Shown here piece by piece: positions 54,237-62,544 of a stretch of DNA of 64,000 bases; positions within the stretch are counted from its first letter, which is position 1, and each line of letters starts with the position of its first letter. Made by a program: the position numbers and the translations under genes. This DNA comes from Paenibacillus sediminis (GTDB taxonomy: Bacteria; Bacillota; Bacilli; Paenibacillales; Paenibacillaceae), in assembly GCF_017873765.1 (NCBI RefSeq), contig NZ_JAGGKP010000007.1, positions 1 through 64,000 on the forward strand. Direction: 5' to 3'. The notes beneath the pieces were generated by a model that worked only from the letters and a program-made list of their open reading frames with translations, did not search any database and was not told where the DNA came from.

Positions 54237-55535
54237 CTACCTGTTTGATATTACCGTGCCATCTTGCCGAATTGTAATCCCTGAAGAAATACTTTGCACC
54301 CGCTTTAGCAGTGCCTGACTATCCTTTGCATTCATAGGGACAGGCTGAGCCAGCTCCGCCCAGTATGGAATAAGTTTAAGAGAACAAGCCCGCCCTTTAT
54401 CGCATTTTGCCTCAAAAATGGCCGTCTCCCATGTTTTAGGTACAGTCGATTTCGTGAAAATAAAATTACCTGTGCTGTAAACAATCCATTTATTGTTGTA
54501 TTGCTCAATGCCTTGCATCACATGAGGGTGTCCACCGACGACCAAATCTGCACCCGCTTCAACGAAACTGTGAGCTAGTGAACTTTGGTTCTTATCAACT
54601 GTATCTACCCTCTCGGTTCCCCAATGTATAATAACAATCACTAGATCGGCTTGTTTGCGTGCTTTTTTTATCTGTTCAATAGCAATAGGAGGGTTATATA
54701 CTCCCGCCACGCCGGGCTTATTTTCACCTGCATTCCAGCTTGAATCCGGGAGTACACGGCTAAATCCAAATAAAGCGATCTTCATTCCTTTGCGTTCAAC
54801 ATATACAGGCGAATAGGCTTCCTTCTGATTGCGACCAGCTCCGATCGCTTTCATCTTATTCAGATCAATAAATTTTAGCGTATCGAGCAGTCCCTCTTGA
54901 CCTTGATCTAGAATATGATTATTTGCAGCATTGACAACATCAAATCCTGATTTCGCCATTTCCGCAAGCGCATCCGGAGATGATTTGAACACATACGTCT
55001 TATTTGCAGCACCTGTGCCTCTCGCAGTGACGGGCGTTTCCAAATTGGCAACGGTAAGGTCATCATTTAGAAACCGTTCCTTCACATATCGATAAGGATA
55101 ATCGTTCCCCTCGATGAGCAATTTGTCCTGGACACGTCCAGAGAACATAACATCTCCTACAAAATGAAGGGTAACGGTATGATCGTCACCCTTCTCTTGG
55201 TTGTCTGATAATGTATCGGTCTTAGCAGGATTGGCATTATTATGCGTGCTGGATCCGGCTTGTTCCTTCCCTTCAAATCTTTGATTTGCCGTAATCGTCT
55301 CACTTGTCTGACCTTCATTATGTACGCTCAACTGATCAGATACAGCAGAGTATTCGTCTGCTCTATTGGTGTCAGGATTATGAATGAGTCCTAAATCTTC
55401 AGCAAAGAAATAATAGCTGAATAAAAGGCCGATGAGTACGATGAGACATAAATTTATAATGGTCCAAGCTCGGCTTTGACGCTTCTGCTTTTCCTGCTTC
55501 TTCTCCCGATACTTACTCGATCTTGGCGGGTACAT
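54237..55535 (-). CDS. CapA-family metallophosphoesterase-like protein, membrane-anchored
   Basis: 432 residues. A basic cytosolic head, one membrane helix (about 26-44), a low-complexity linker (about 50-115), then the CapA domain: LHFVGDVMFSGRV, VANLETPVTARG, VVNAANNHILDQG, IIHWGTE and VVGGHPHVMQGIE. PgsA/CapA of Bacillus is needed for poly-gamma-glutamate assembly at the cell surface, but capB and capC are not here, so a general cell-surface phosphoesterase is as likely. GGAGTGAATA before ATG. Confidence 0.86.
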   Translation of the reverse strand: MYPPRSSKYREKKQEKQKRQSRAWTIINLCLIVLIGLLFSYYFFAEDLGLIHNPDTNRADEYSAVSDQLSVHNEGQTSETITANQRFEGKEQAGSSTHNNANPAKTDTLSDNQEKGDDHTVTLHFVGDVMFSGRVQDKLLIEGNDYPYRYVKERFLNDDLTVANLETPVTARGTGAANKTYVFKSSPDALAEMAKSGFDVVNAANNHILDQGQEGLLDTLKFIDLNKMKAIGAGRNQKEAYSPVYVERKGMKIALFGFSRVLPDSSWNAGENKPGVAGVYNPPIAIEQIKKARKQADLVIVIIHWGTERVDTVDKNQSSLAHSFVEAGADLVVGGHPHVMQGIEQYNNKWIVYSTGNFIFTKSTVPKTWETAIFEAKCDKGRACSLKLIPYWAELAQPVPMNAKDSQALLKRVQSISSGITIRQDGTVISNR

Positions 55536-55616
55536 TATTCACTCCTTCATTTCGTATAAAAATTAAATACTTGGATTTCATTTTACATCCATTATATCAG
55601 GTTCTGTAACATAAAT

Positions 55617-55650
55617 AGAACCCCTCGCTGGTGAACATGCGAAGGGTTCT
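55617..55650. terminator. Terminator of the haem operon
   Basis: AGAACCCCTCGC / GCGAAGGGTTCT hairpin just after hemY (minus strand), with T-rich sequence on the minus side (ATTTATG). Placed between hemY and the start region of capA-like gene. Confidence 0.8.
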
Positions 55651-55668
55651 TTATGAAATACGAATCAA

Positions 55669-57078
55669 TTAATCTACGCTTGCTGCCTGCTGAGCAACTT
55701 CCTTAGCCTGCTTAATGCAGTCTGGAAGACCAACCCCGTCATAACCAGCGCCAACGATATATACACCCGGAAGATTTGTTGCTAAATCTTCACGTAAACC
55801 TTGAATGGCCTCAATATGGCCTACAGGGTACTGAGGCATCGACTTTTCAAGACGCGTTATTTCTGTGAACAGCGGTTTAGCTGTAATCCCCATTAAGTCG
55901 CGTACGTCGTTACGAACTAAATCCGTAAGAGCTTCATCCGGCAAATAAACATTCTGCTCATCACCAGAACGGCCTACGTAGCATCTTAGAAGGACTTTAT
56001 CGTCTGGGCTTGTATGAAGCCATTTCGTCGAAGTCCATGTACAAGCTGTTATGTTACGGCCTTCCTTTCTAGGCACAAGGAAACCAGAACCATCGAACAT
56101 CTCTTTGACATCTTCTTTACGAAATGCCATGACCACATTAGCGACGGACACATAGTTGATCGCCTCTAGCGGACTTACATCAACGTGAGGTTTAAGAATC
56201 TCAGCTGTTACAAAAGTCGGAGTCGTTACGAACACGATGTCCGCATGGAGCATGTCTCCATTGCCTAATTCTACTTTGTACTTAGACTCTCCCCCCAGAT
56301 GAAGAGCTCTCACTTCGGTATTCATCCGTTGATCGACATCATTAAGTGATTCTACGAGTGTGTCCACCAAAGTTTGCAGTCCTTTTCGAAACGTTAAGAA
56401 CATACTCTTCTTCGTCCCAGAATGCGTTTCTTTCGGTTTCTTGCCGCTCATCATCCCACGAATTAGACTGCCGTATTCTCTTTCCACTTCACCAAATTGC
56501 GGAAAAGTTGCCTGCAAACTAAGATGATGGGTATCCCCAGCATATATTCCGGCGAGTAAAGGCTCAGTCATATTTTCAAGCACTTCTGCACCTAATCGGC
56601 GCTCGATGAAATTACCTAACGACTCATCCTCGGTACTGCGACGAGGTGGAATAATGAAATCCATCATCGCACGCACCTTCCCGCCAAACGAAACTAAACC
56701 GCTTTTGAGGAATGGCATAAGCTGTGTAGGAATGCCAAGCACGAGTCCTGCAGGCATTGGATGGAGCTTACCTTTGTTCAAAATATACGTTTTCTTAGCA
56801 TCCGGATTTGTCGATACGAGCTCTTGTTCTAGGTTCAGTTCCTTTGCCAAATCAATCATTGCCGTTTTGCGTGCCAAGAAAGAATCCGGTCCCTTCTCGA
56901 TCACAAAATCATCACGGAGTAGCGTCTCAATTTTCCCGCCCATTTTTGAATCTTTTTCAATGATCGTAATTTGCGGTGAAAGGCCCGATTCACGGTAAAA
57001 TTTACGAAGGTAAAAGGCAGAACTAAGACCGGTTAGTCCGCCGCCGATGATCACAATCTTTGGATTTTGAGCTGTCAT
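55669..57078 (-). CDS. hemY: Coproporphyrinogen III / protoporphyrinogen oxidase
   Basis: 469 residues. In Gram-positive bacteria this FAD enzyme (HemY/CgoX) oxidises coproporphyrinogen III to coproporphyrin III. N-terminal dinucleotide fold VIIGGGLTGLSSAFYLR (about 9-25), acidic EKDSKMGG ribose binder, and a C-terminal FAD motif GVYIVGAGYDGVGLPDCI. ATG 57078 follows AAAGGAATGATG and lies 7 bp after the hemH stop; the frame upstream of it is hemH sequence in another frame. Confidence 0.92.
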   Translation of the reverse strand: MTAQNPKIVIIGGGLTGLSSAFYLRKFYRESGLSPQITIIEKDSKMGGKIETLLRDDFVIEKGPDSFLARKTAMIDLAKELNLEQELVSTNPDAKKTYILNKGKLHPMPAGLVLGIPTQLMPFLKSGLVSFGGKVRAMMDFIIPPRRSTEDESLGNFIERRLGAEVLENMTEPLLAGIYAGDTHHLSLQATFPQFGEVEREYGSLIRGMMSGKKPKETHSGTKKSMFLTFRKGLQTLVDTLVESLNDVDQRMNTEVRALHLGGESKYKVELGNGDMLHADIVFVTTPTFVTAEILKPHVDVSPLEAINYVSVANVVMAFRKEDVKEMFDGSGFLVPRKEGRNITACTWTSTKWLHTSPDDKVLLRCYVGRSGDEQNVYLPDEALTDLVRNDVRDLMGITAKPLFTEITRLEKSMPQYPVGHIEAIQGLREDLATNLPGVYIVGAGYDGVGLPDCIKQAKEVAQQAASVD

Positions 57079-57085
57079 GTATACA

Positions 57086-58027
57086 TCATTCCTTTGTCCA
57101 TGCACCTAAAATCTCGTCACTTAGCGTTTCCATATAAAGCGGATCCGTGTTTAATGACTCAATTCGCATTAGGCGCATATCTAACTCTTTCGCAAGTGCT
57201 TGAGCTTCGATATCAAGGTCATAGAGAACCTCCAGATGATCAGACACAAATCCTATCGGCGCTACAAGCACGTTTTTAATATTTTCTTTACTTAAGGTAC
57301 GCATCGTCTCCAAAATATCTGGTCCAAGCCACGGTTCAGAGGTCCGTCCAGCGCTTTGCCATGTAAATTGCCAATTAGTCACACCTGCTTGTTCCGCAAC
57401 TGTTCGAGACGTTTCAAGAAGCTGATCCACATAAGGATCTCCCATGGCTACAATTTTCTCTGGAAGACTGTGTGCACTAAAGAGTACACGAACTTGATCA
57501 CGGTCTGCGCCCGCTTCTTCGAACTGTTCAAGACGTTTGTTTACACGATTCGTGAAAGCCTTGATCAGTTTTGGATGCAGGTGATAGCTCTTAATGAACG
57601 AAATACTTAAGCCAAGCTCTGCAGCTTTGGCTTCAGCGCGTTTTATATATCCGCCTATACTCATTACGGAATAATGAGGAGCGAGCACAATACCGATTGC
57701 TTTCTTAATTCCATCTTGAGCCATTTGCTGTACGCCGTCTTCAATAAAAGGCTCCGCGTGTTTCAAGCCTTGATAGCATACAAATTCTACATCTGAATAT
57801 GGATTTAATCGATTAAGCGTATCTTGAAGTGCAGCTACTTGTTTGTCCGTATTTTCACGAAGCGGAAACACGCCGCCTACAATCGCCTCATATCGGTCAA
57901 CAAGCTCTTTAAGAAGCTCAGGTGTTGGCGGATGACCACGGCGAATATGCGTATAATAAGCTTCGACTTGCTCTAGGTTCTGAGGTGTGCCATATGACAT
58001 CACCAGTACGCCTACTTTATTTTTCAT
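57086..58027 (-). CDS. hemH: Coproporphyrin ferrochelatase
   Basis: 313 residues, the length of B. subtilis HemH/CpfC (310). Inserts ferrous iron into coproporphyrin III. VGVLVMSYGTPQNLEQVEAY (5-24), LFSAHSLPEKIV (about 178-189, catalytic histidine) and VAPIGFVSDHLEVLYDLD (about 252-269, catalytic glutamate) are all present. ATG 58027 follows GGAGGGG by six bases; the longer frame to 58102 belongs to the hemE end region. Middle gene of hemE-hemH-hemY. Confidence 0.94.
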   Translation of the reverse strand: MKNKVGVLVMSYGTPQNLEQVEAYYTHIRRGHPPTPELLKELVDRYEAIVGGVFPLRENTDKQVAALQDTLNRLNPYSDVEFVCYQGLKHAEPFIEDGVQQMAQDGIKKAIGIVLAPHYSVMSIGGYIKRAEAKAAELGLSISFIKSYHLHPKLIKAFTNRVNKRLEQFEEAGADRDQVRVLFSAHSLPEKIVAMGDPYVDQLLETSRTVAEQAGVTNWQFTWQSAGRTSEPWLGPDILETMRTLSKENIKNVLVAPIGFVSDHLEVLYDLDIEAQALAKELDMRLMRIESLNTDPLYMETLSDEILGAWTKE

Positions 58028-58049
58028 TACTTTCCCCTCCCTCTCCTCG

Positions 58050-59108
58050 TTATGCTTGAAGTGTGCTTTGCTTGAGTGCTGAAGCTGAATATTCGTGAAC
58101 ATACTCGGTCAGTTCGCGCAACTTATCGAGTGATGCTTCAGGGAACAAACCATGTCCTAGATTAAATATAAAGCCCGGCTCTTTAATGCCCTCATCGATA
58201 ATTTCTTTAGCATATTGTTTAATAACATTCATTGGAGCTGTTAGAACATATGGGTCCAAATTGCCTTGAACTGCAAATTTGTTACCCGTGCGTTTACGTC
58301 CCTCTGTAATGGATACACGCCAATCGAGTCCAATGACATCAGCCCGCAAATTACGAAGCGTTGGGAGCAGTTCTCCAGAGCTTACACCAGGGAAATAAAT
58401 TTTAGGTACATCCAAATCTTGAAGTTCGGCAAAAATACGAGTAATCGTTGGCAGTACATACACCTGAAAATCTTTAGGAGCAAGTGCACCTACCCAACTG
58501 TCAAACAATTGAAAAGCTCTACCTCCATTCGCAACGTGAGCGCGAAGGTAGGTAATCACCATATCTCCGAGTTTAGCCATTAACTGATGCCAAACTTCAG
58601 GTTGTTCATACATTAATGTTTTGGTACGAATATACGATTTTGAAGGTCTGCCTTCAATCAGATAACTGGCAATCGTAAAAGGAGCGCCTGCAAAGGTGAT
58701 CAAAGGCACGTCCAGTTCTCTATCCAAAATCCGTATCGTTTCCATAATATGAGACAGGTCTTTATCAACATCGATTGGGCGAAGCCGCTCAACGTCTTCT
58801 TTTGTCCGAATTGGATTGTCGATGACAGGCCCTATATTTTTAACAATATCAAAATCAACACCAAGTGAAGCGACAGGATTCATAATATCTGAATACAAAA
58901 TAGCAGCATCGACGCCAAGCTTGCGAACAGGCATCATCGTTACTTCAGCTGCGAGCTCAGGCTGCTGACAAATTTCTAGAAGTGTATATTTCTCTTTAAT
59001 TTTGCGATAATCTGGATCGTACCGTCCTGCCTGCCGCATATACCAAACTGGTAATTGGTCAACAGGTTGTTTACGGCAAGCCCGGATTAAACGATCATTA
59101 TAGGTCAT
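58050..59108 (-). CDS. hemE: Uroporphyrinogen decarboxylase
   Basis: 352 residues. Removes four acetate carboxyls from uroporphyrinogen III. PVWYMRQAGRYDPDYR (about 20-35, substrate arginines) and AILYSDIMNPVASLGVD (about 69-85, the conserved aspartate) are diagnostic; GHGLFPEASLDKL is the C-terminal mark. GGGGGCAAAACA precedes the ATG. First gene of the haem unit, 22 bp before hemH. The long promoter region upstream is shared with a divergent MFS gene. Confidence 0.95.
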   Translation of the reverse strand: MTYNDRLIRACRKQPVDQLPVWYMRQAGRYDPDYRKIKEKYTLLEICQQPELAAEVTMMPVRKLGVDAAILYSDIMNPVASLGVDFDIVKNIGPVIDNPIRTKEDVERLRPIDVDKDLSHIMETIRILDRELDVPLITFAGAPFTIASYLIEGRPSKSYIRTKTLMYEQPEVWHQLMAKLGDMVITYLRAHVANGGRAFQLFDSWVGALAPKDFQVYVLPTITRIFAELQDLDVPKIYFPGVSSGELLPTLRNLRADVIGLDWRVSITEGRKRTGNKFAVQGNLDPYVLTAPMNVIKQYAKEIIDEGIKEPGFIFNLGHGLFPEASLDKLRELTEYVHEYSASALKQSTLQA

Positions 59109-59215
59109 TGTTTTGCCCCCATTATTTGTAGAGTTTCAATTAATATTATGCCCTTTTTGTAAGTAAGTAACAACTCTATTGTACGAACAACCGTTGACAA
59201 TACTATGACATTAGT

Positions 59216-59229
59216 CACTTTTCAAAGTG
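59216..59229. promoter_or_regulatory. Inverted repeat in the MFS promoter (possible operator)
   Basis: CACTTT-TC-AAAGTG, arms perfect, lies just upstream of a -10-like TATACT (59233-59238) for the gene at 59292. Its place between -35 and -10 suits a repressor of MarR or TetR type; no regulator gene is adjacent. Confidence 0.4.
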
Positions 59230-59291
59230 TGCTATACTGTAATAACAAATAATGCAGTACATAGTCAGCACGAAAGGAAGCGAGAAGCGTT

Positions 59292-60503
59292 TTGAAATCA
59301 TGGAAGGTCAATCTTATCGTCCTTTGGTTCGGACAATTTCTAGTGAACGCAGGTATGACCATGGTGACACCGTTTCTTTCTTTATATTTACAGCAAGATA
59401 TTGGTGTAAAGGGAGAACACGCGATTGGAGTATGGGCTGGTGTTATTTTTGCAGCCAATTTTGTCACTTCGTTTATTTTTCAGCCTATTTGGGGCAAGCT
59501 CGCAGATAAGTATGGCCGGAAGGTTATGTTGCTGCGTTCCGGTTTTGGCATGGCGATCGTTACATTTTTTATGGGACAAGCTACGTCGCCCTGGCATCTT
59601 CTCGCACTTCGTTTGCTCAATGGTACAATTTCGGGGTTTAATCCGGCATCAACCGCGCTCATTTCCGGGACAACCCCTAAAAAACATATGGGTTTTGCCA
59701 TGGGTGTAATGCAGTCGGGTGTAGTCGCAGGAACCATTCTTGGCCCTTTAATCGGAGGCAGTCTCGCTGATGTCGTTGGTTTTCGTCCGATTTTCTATAT
59801 TACAGGAACACTCATGTTCATCGCTTCTTTAATCGCATTATTTCTTGTTCGAGAACAATTCGACCGGAAAGAAGCAGCCGAGCATCCACCAATTTCGGTC
59901 GCTGCTGGATTTAAAGAGCTGACGAAGGTACCTGAGCTTCCCGCTTTGTTTACAGTCACTTTCTTGTTGCAGTTCGCCATGATGAGTCCGATGTCACTTC
60001 TGCCGCTATATGTGGAGAAGCTCCATCACAGCACGGAGAATATTGCGTTTTGGGCAGGATTTGTCGGGGCAACAACAGGTGTTTCTAATATGATTGCCTC
60101 ACCGCTGCTCGGCAGAGTAAGCGATAAAGTAGGCGCACACCGCGTCCTTACAATCGCCCTTGTTGGCGCTTCACTGACGTTAATACCACAGGCGTTTGTT
60201 CATTCTGTTTGGCAGCTTGTCGTTGTAAGGTTCTGTATGGGGATATTTATGGGCGGATTACTGCCTAGTGTGAATGCACTTATTCGGTCTTACACGCCAG
60301 ATGGCATGGAAAGCCGGGCATTTGGCTTTAACAGCAGTACACTCGCGCTTGGCAACATGCTCGGAGCCACCATTGGAGGCGTACTATCTGGATTCATTGG
60401 GATTGAAGGCTTATTTGTCGTCTCCGGCTGCCTTATGCTGCTGAACACAGTGTGGGTTAGAAGACATCTATACAGCGCCAAAGAACACCCTTCATATCAG
60501 TAA
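59292..60503 (+). CDS. MFS multidrug-type exporter
   Basis: 403 residues, twelve helices. Loop motif GKLADKYGRKVMLLRS (about 68-83) and helix-5 antiporter motif GTILGPLIGGSLADVVGF (about 149-166) mark the DHA1 drug:proton antiporter group. N-terminal LWFGQFLVNAGMTMVTPFL fits. TTG start at 59292 with AAAGGAAGCGAGAAG upstream. Drug unknown. Single gene with its own terminator, divergent from hemE. Confidence 0.87.
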   Translation: MKSWKVNLIVLWFGQFLVNAGMTMVTPFLSLYLQQDIGVKGEHAIGVWAGVIFAANFVTSFIFQPIWGKLADKYGRKVMLLRSGFGMAIVTFFMGQATSPWHLLALRLLNGTISGFNPASTALISGTTPKKHMGFAMGVMQSGVVAGTILGPLIGGSLADVVGFRPIFYITGTLMFIASLIALFLVREQFDRKEAAEHPPISVAAGFKELTKVPELPALFTVTFLLQFAMMSPMSLLPLYVEKLHHSTENIAFWAGFVGATTGVSNMIASPLLGRVSDKVGAHRVLTIALVGASLTLIPQAFVHSVWQLVVVRFCMGIFMGGLLPSVNALIRSYTPDGMESRAFGFNSSTLALGNMLGATIGGVLSGFIGIEGLFVVSGCLMLLNTVWVRRHLYSAKEHPSYQ

Positions 60504-60523
60504 AAATTTCATGTCTATGATAA

Positions 60524-60566
60524 AAGAAGCGTGCCCCTATGCATCACAAAACAGGGCACGCTTCTT
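60524..60566. terminator. Bidirectional terminator
   Basis: AAGAAGCGTGCCC / GGGCACGCTTCTT arms around a 17-nt loop, between the MFS gene and the convergent methyltransferase gene. Confidence 0.85.
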
Positions 60567-60577
60567 CTCATTCTGCT

Positions 60578-61207
60578 TTATTTCACGATAGCTAGAGCTA
60601 GACCATCATACGAAGGAAGTATTGTACTGATCAGACGTTCATCCCTTGCAATTGTCTCATTAAATTTACGCATGGCAAGAACAGCCGGACCATTCTTCTC
60701 CTCATTAAGTGTGCGGCCGCGGAGCAATAAATTGTCAGCGACGATCACCGCACCAGGATTTGCTAAGGAAATGGCATATTCTAAATAATTCGGATAGTTT
60801 TCTTTATCTGCATCAATAAAATAAAAATCAAATTTACGACCTTGCTGCTTCAATATTTCTAAGCTGTCTAAGGCAGGTCCTGTCATATATTCGACTTGAT
60901 GACCATATCCCGCCTCATCCAGATGGCTCTGAGCAAGTTCAGCAAACTCTTCCTTCAGCTCAAGAGAAACCAGCTTCCCGTCGCGATCAAGACCGCGCGC
61001 TAAGCATATGCCGCTATAACCGCCAAGCACACCAATTTCAAGCACGTTTTTTGCACGTGATAATCTCACAAGCATCGTAAGCAATTTCCCATATGCCGGC
61101 TCTACGGAAATATCGCGTATTCCTTTGTCAGCAAGAGATAACTTCACCCGCTCCAGCACTTCATCCTTTTCAAAAAGCTCGTTTGTATATTGTTCGGGAG
61201 TTAACAT
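60578..61207 (-). CDS. O-methyltransferase (class I SAM-dependent, COMT-like)
   Basis: 209 residues. VLEIGVLGGYSGICLARGL (about 55-73) binds SAM; FDFYFIDADKENYPNYLE (about 127-144) carries the metal-binding aspartates and VADNLLLRGR follows, as in metal-dependent catechol-type methyltransferases. B. subtilis TrmR is a close relative that methylates tRNA wobble uridine derivatives, so RNA is also a possible substrate. ATG 61207 is eight bases after AAAGGAG. Confidence 0.85.
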   Translation of the reverse strand: MLTPEQYTNELFEKDEVLERVKLSLADKGIRDISVEPAYGKLLTMLVRLSRAKNVLEIGVLGGYSGICLARGLDRDGKLVSLELKEEFAELAQSHLDEAGYGHQVEYMTGPALDSLEILKQQGRKFDFYFIDADKENYPNYLEYAISLANPGAVIVADNLLLRGRTLNEEKNGPAVLAMRKFNETIARDERLISTILPSYDGLALAIVK

Positions 61208-61301
61208 CACGAGTCTCCTTTCCTTCTACTCTTAATTATCCTATACTTGATTGTATGGTTTTTACCGAACAGTCACAAGTAAAACGGAGTTGAACACGAA
61301 A

Positions 61302-62441
61302 ATGAAGCAATTAAAGCTTATTGCGACGGCCGCGATGGGGCTCGAATCGATCGTCGCTAGAGAATTACAGCAGTTAGGTTATGACGATTTACAAGTTGAG
61401 AATGGACGTGTCACCTTCTCAGGAGATTATATTGATATTTGCCGATGTAATTTATGGCTTCGGTCTTCAGATCGTATACTCGTCAAAATGGGTGAGTTCC
61501 CCGCTACAACGTTTGACGAACTATTCGAAGGAACAAAGGCTCTTCCATGGGAACATTGGATTCCTGAGCATGGCGAATTCCCTGTCGAAGGCCGCTCTCA
61601 CAAATCACAGTTAAGCAGTGTACCTGCCTGTCAAGGTATCGTAAAGAAAGCCATTGTTGAAAAGCTAAAGCAGAAGTACCAAACAGAGTGGTTTCCCGAG
61701 AATGGACCGCGCTATGTGATTGAGGTTAACCTACTTAATGACATCGCGCTCCTGACGCTCGATACGACAGGCGCGGGACTTCATAAGCGCGGATACAGAA
61801 AACTTGTAACCGAAGCGCCTCTAAAGGAGACGTTAGCAGCATCTCTTGTTCAGCTTAGCCGCTGGACACCTAACCGACCTCTGTATGACCCCTTCTGCGG
61901 ATCAGGCACGATTCTGATCGAAGCAGCAATGATCGGTTGGAATATTGCACCAGGACTTCGCCGTTCGTTCAATAGTGAGCATTGGCATACGGTGCCTGAG
62001 CATTTGTGGCAGGAGGCCCGAGAAGAAGCTTTTGACAGTGTTAAGGATGATATTCAGCTTGATATTACAGGCAGCGACATTGATCCGAAAGCGATCGAAG
62101 TAGCTACGGCAGCGATTAAGAGCGCCGGATTCGGCAAGGAAATTCAGCTTAAGGTGCTGCCGGTTGCCAAAGCTCAGCCCAAAGGCGAGTACGGCTGCAT
62201 CATTACAAATCCGCCTTACGGCGAACGGCTAAGTGAAGATGTTGAAGTACAAAAAATGATTCGTCAGTTTGGAGTTATGGCAGCTCACTTACCGACATGG
62301 TCCTTTTTTGCCATTAGCCCGACGAAACAATTTGAACACTACTTCAATCGTAAAGCGGACAAACGTCGTAAGCTGTTTAACGGACGAATCGAATGCCAAT
62401 ACTTGCAGTTTTTCGGTCCATTGCCGCCTAGAAATATGTAA
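61302..62441 (+). CDS. ypsC: THUMP-domain rRNA methyltransferase (RlmL/YpsC-like)
   Basis: 379 residues. Ferredoxin-like and THUMP domains (about 1-155), then the methyltransferase: LYDPFCGSGTILIEAAMIG (about 192-210, SAM) and CIITNPPYGERLSED (about 303-317, catalytic NPPY). This is the N2-guanine class; E. coli RlmL acts on G2445 of 23S rRNA. ATG 61302 (MKQLKLIATAAMG) matches the family; the GGAG site is twelve bases away. The frame is open upstream to 61251 without support. Confidence 0.88.
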   Translation: MKQLKLIATAAMGLESIVARELQQLGYDDLQVENGRVTFSGDYIDICRCNLWLRSSDRILVKMGEFPATTFDELFEGTKALPWEHWIPEHGEFPVEGRSHKSQLSSVPACQGIVKKAIVEKLKQKYQTEWFPENGPRYVIEVNLLNDIALLTLDTTGAGLHKRGYRKLVTEAPLKETLAASLVQLSRWTPNRPLYDPFCGSGTILIEAAMIGWNIAPGLRRSFNSEHWHTVPEHLWQEAREEAFDSVKDDIQLDITGSDIDPKAIEVATAAIKSAGFGKEIQLKVLPVAKAQPKGEYGCIITNPPYGERLSEDVEVQKMIRQFGVMAAHLPTWSFFAISPTKQFEHYFNRKADKRRKLFNGRIECQYLQFFGPLPPRNM

Positions 62442-62454
62442 TTTGATATCGAAC

Positions 62455-62482
62455 GAGGAGTATTTTTGAGGAAATACCCCTC
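62455..62482 (+). terminator. Terminator after ypsC
   Basis: GAGGAGTATTT / AAATACCCCTC arms (one mismatch) followed by TTTTTAAG. Confidence 0.85.
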
Positions 62483-62527
62483 TTTTTAAGCTATAATAAT
62501 TTTGAAAATATTTACATACATGAAAAG

Positions 62528-62543
62528 GGAGGAAAAGCCCTCC
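62528..62543 (+). promoter_or_regulatory. Hairpin covering the ltaS ribosome binding site
   Basis: GGAGG (62528-62532) can pair fully with CCTCC (62539-62543) across AAAAGC, directly before the ATG at 62545. The ribosome site is thus partly sequestered. Confidence 0.45.
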
Positions 62544-62544
62544 A

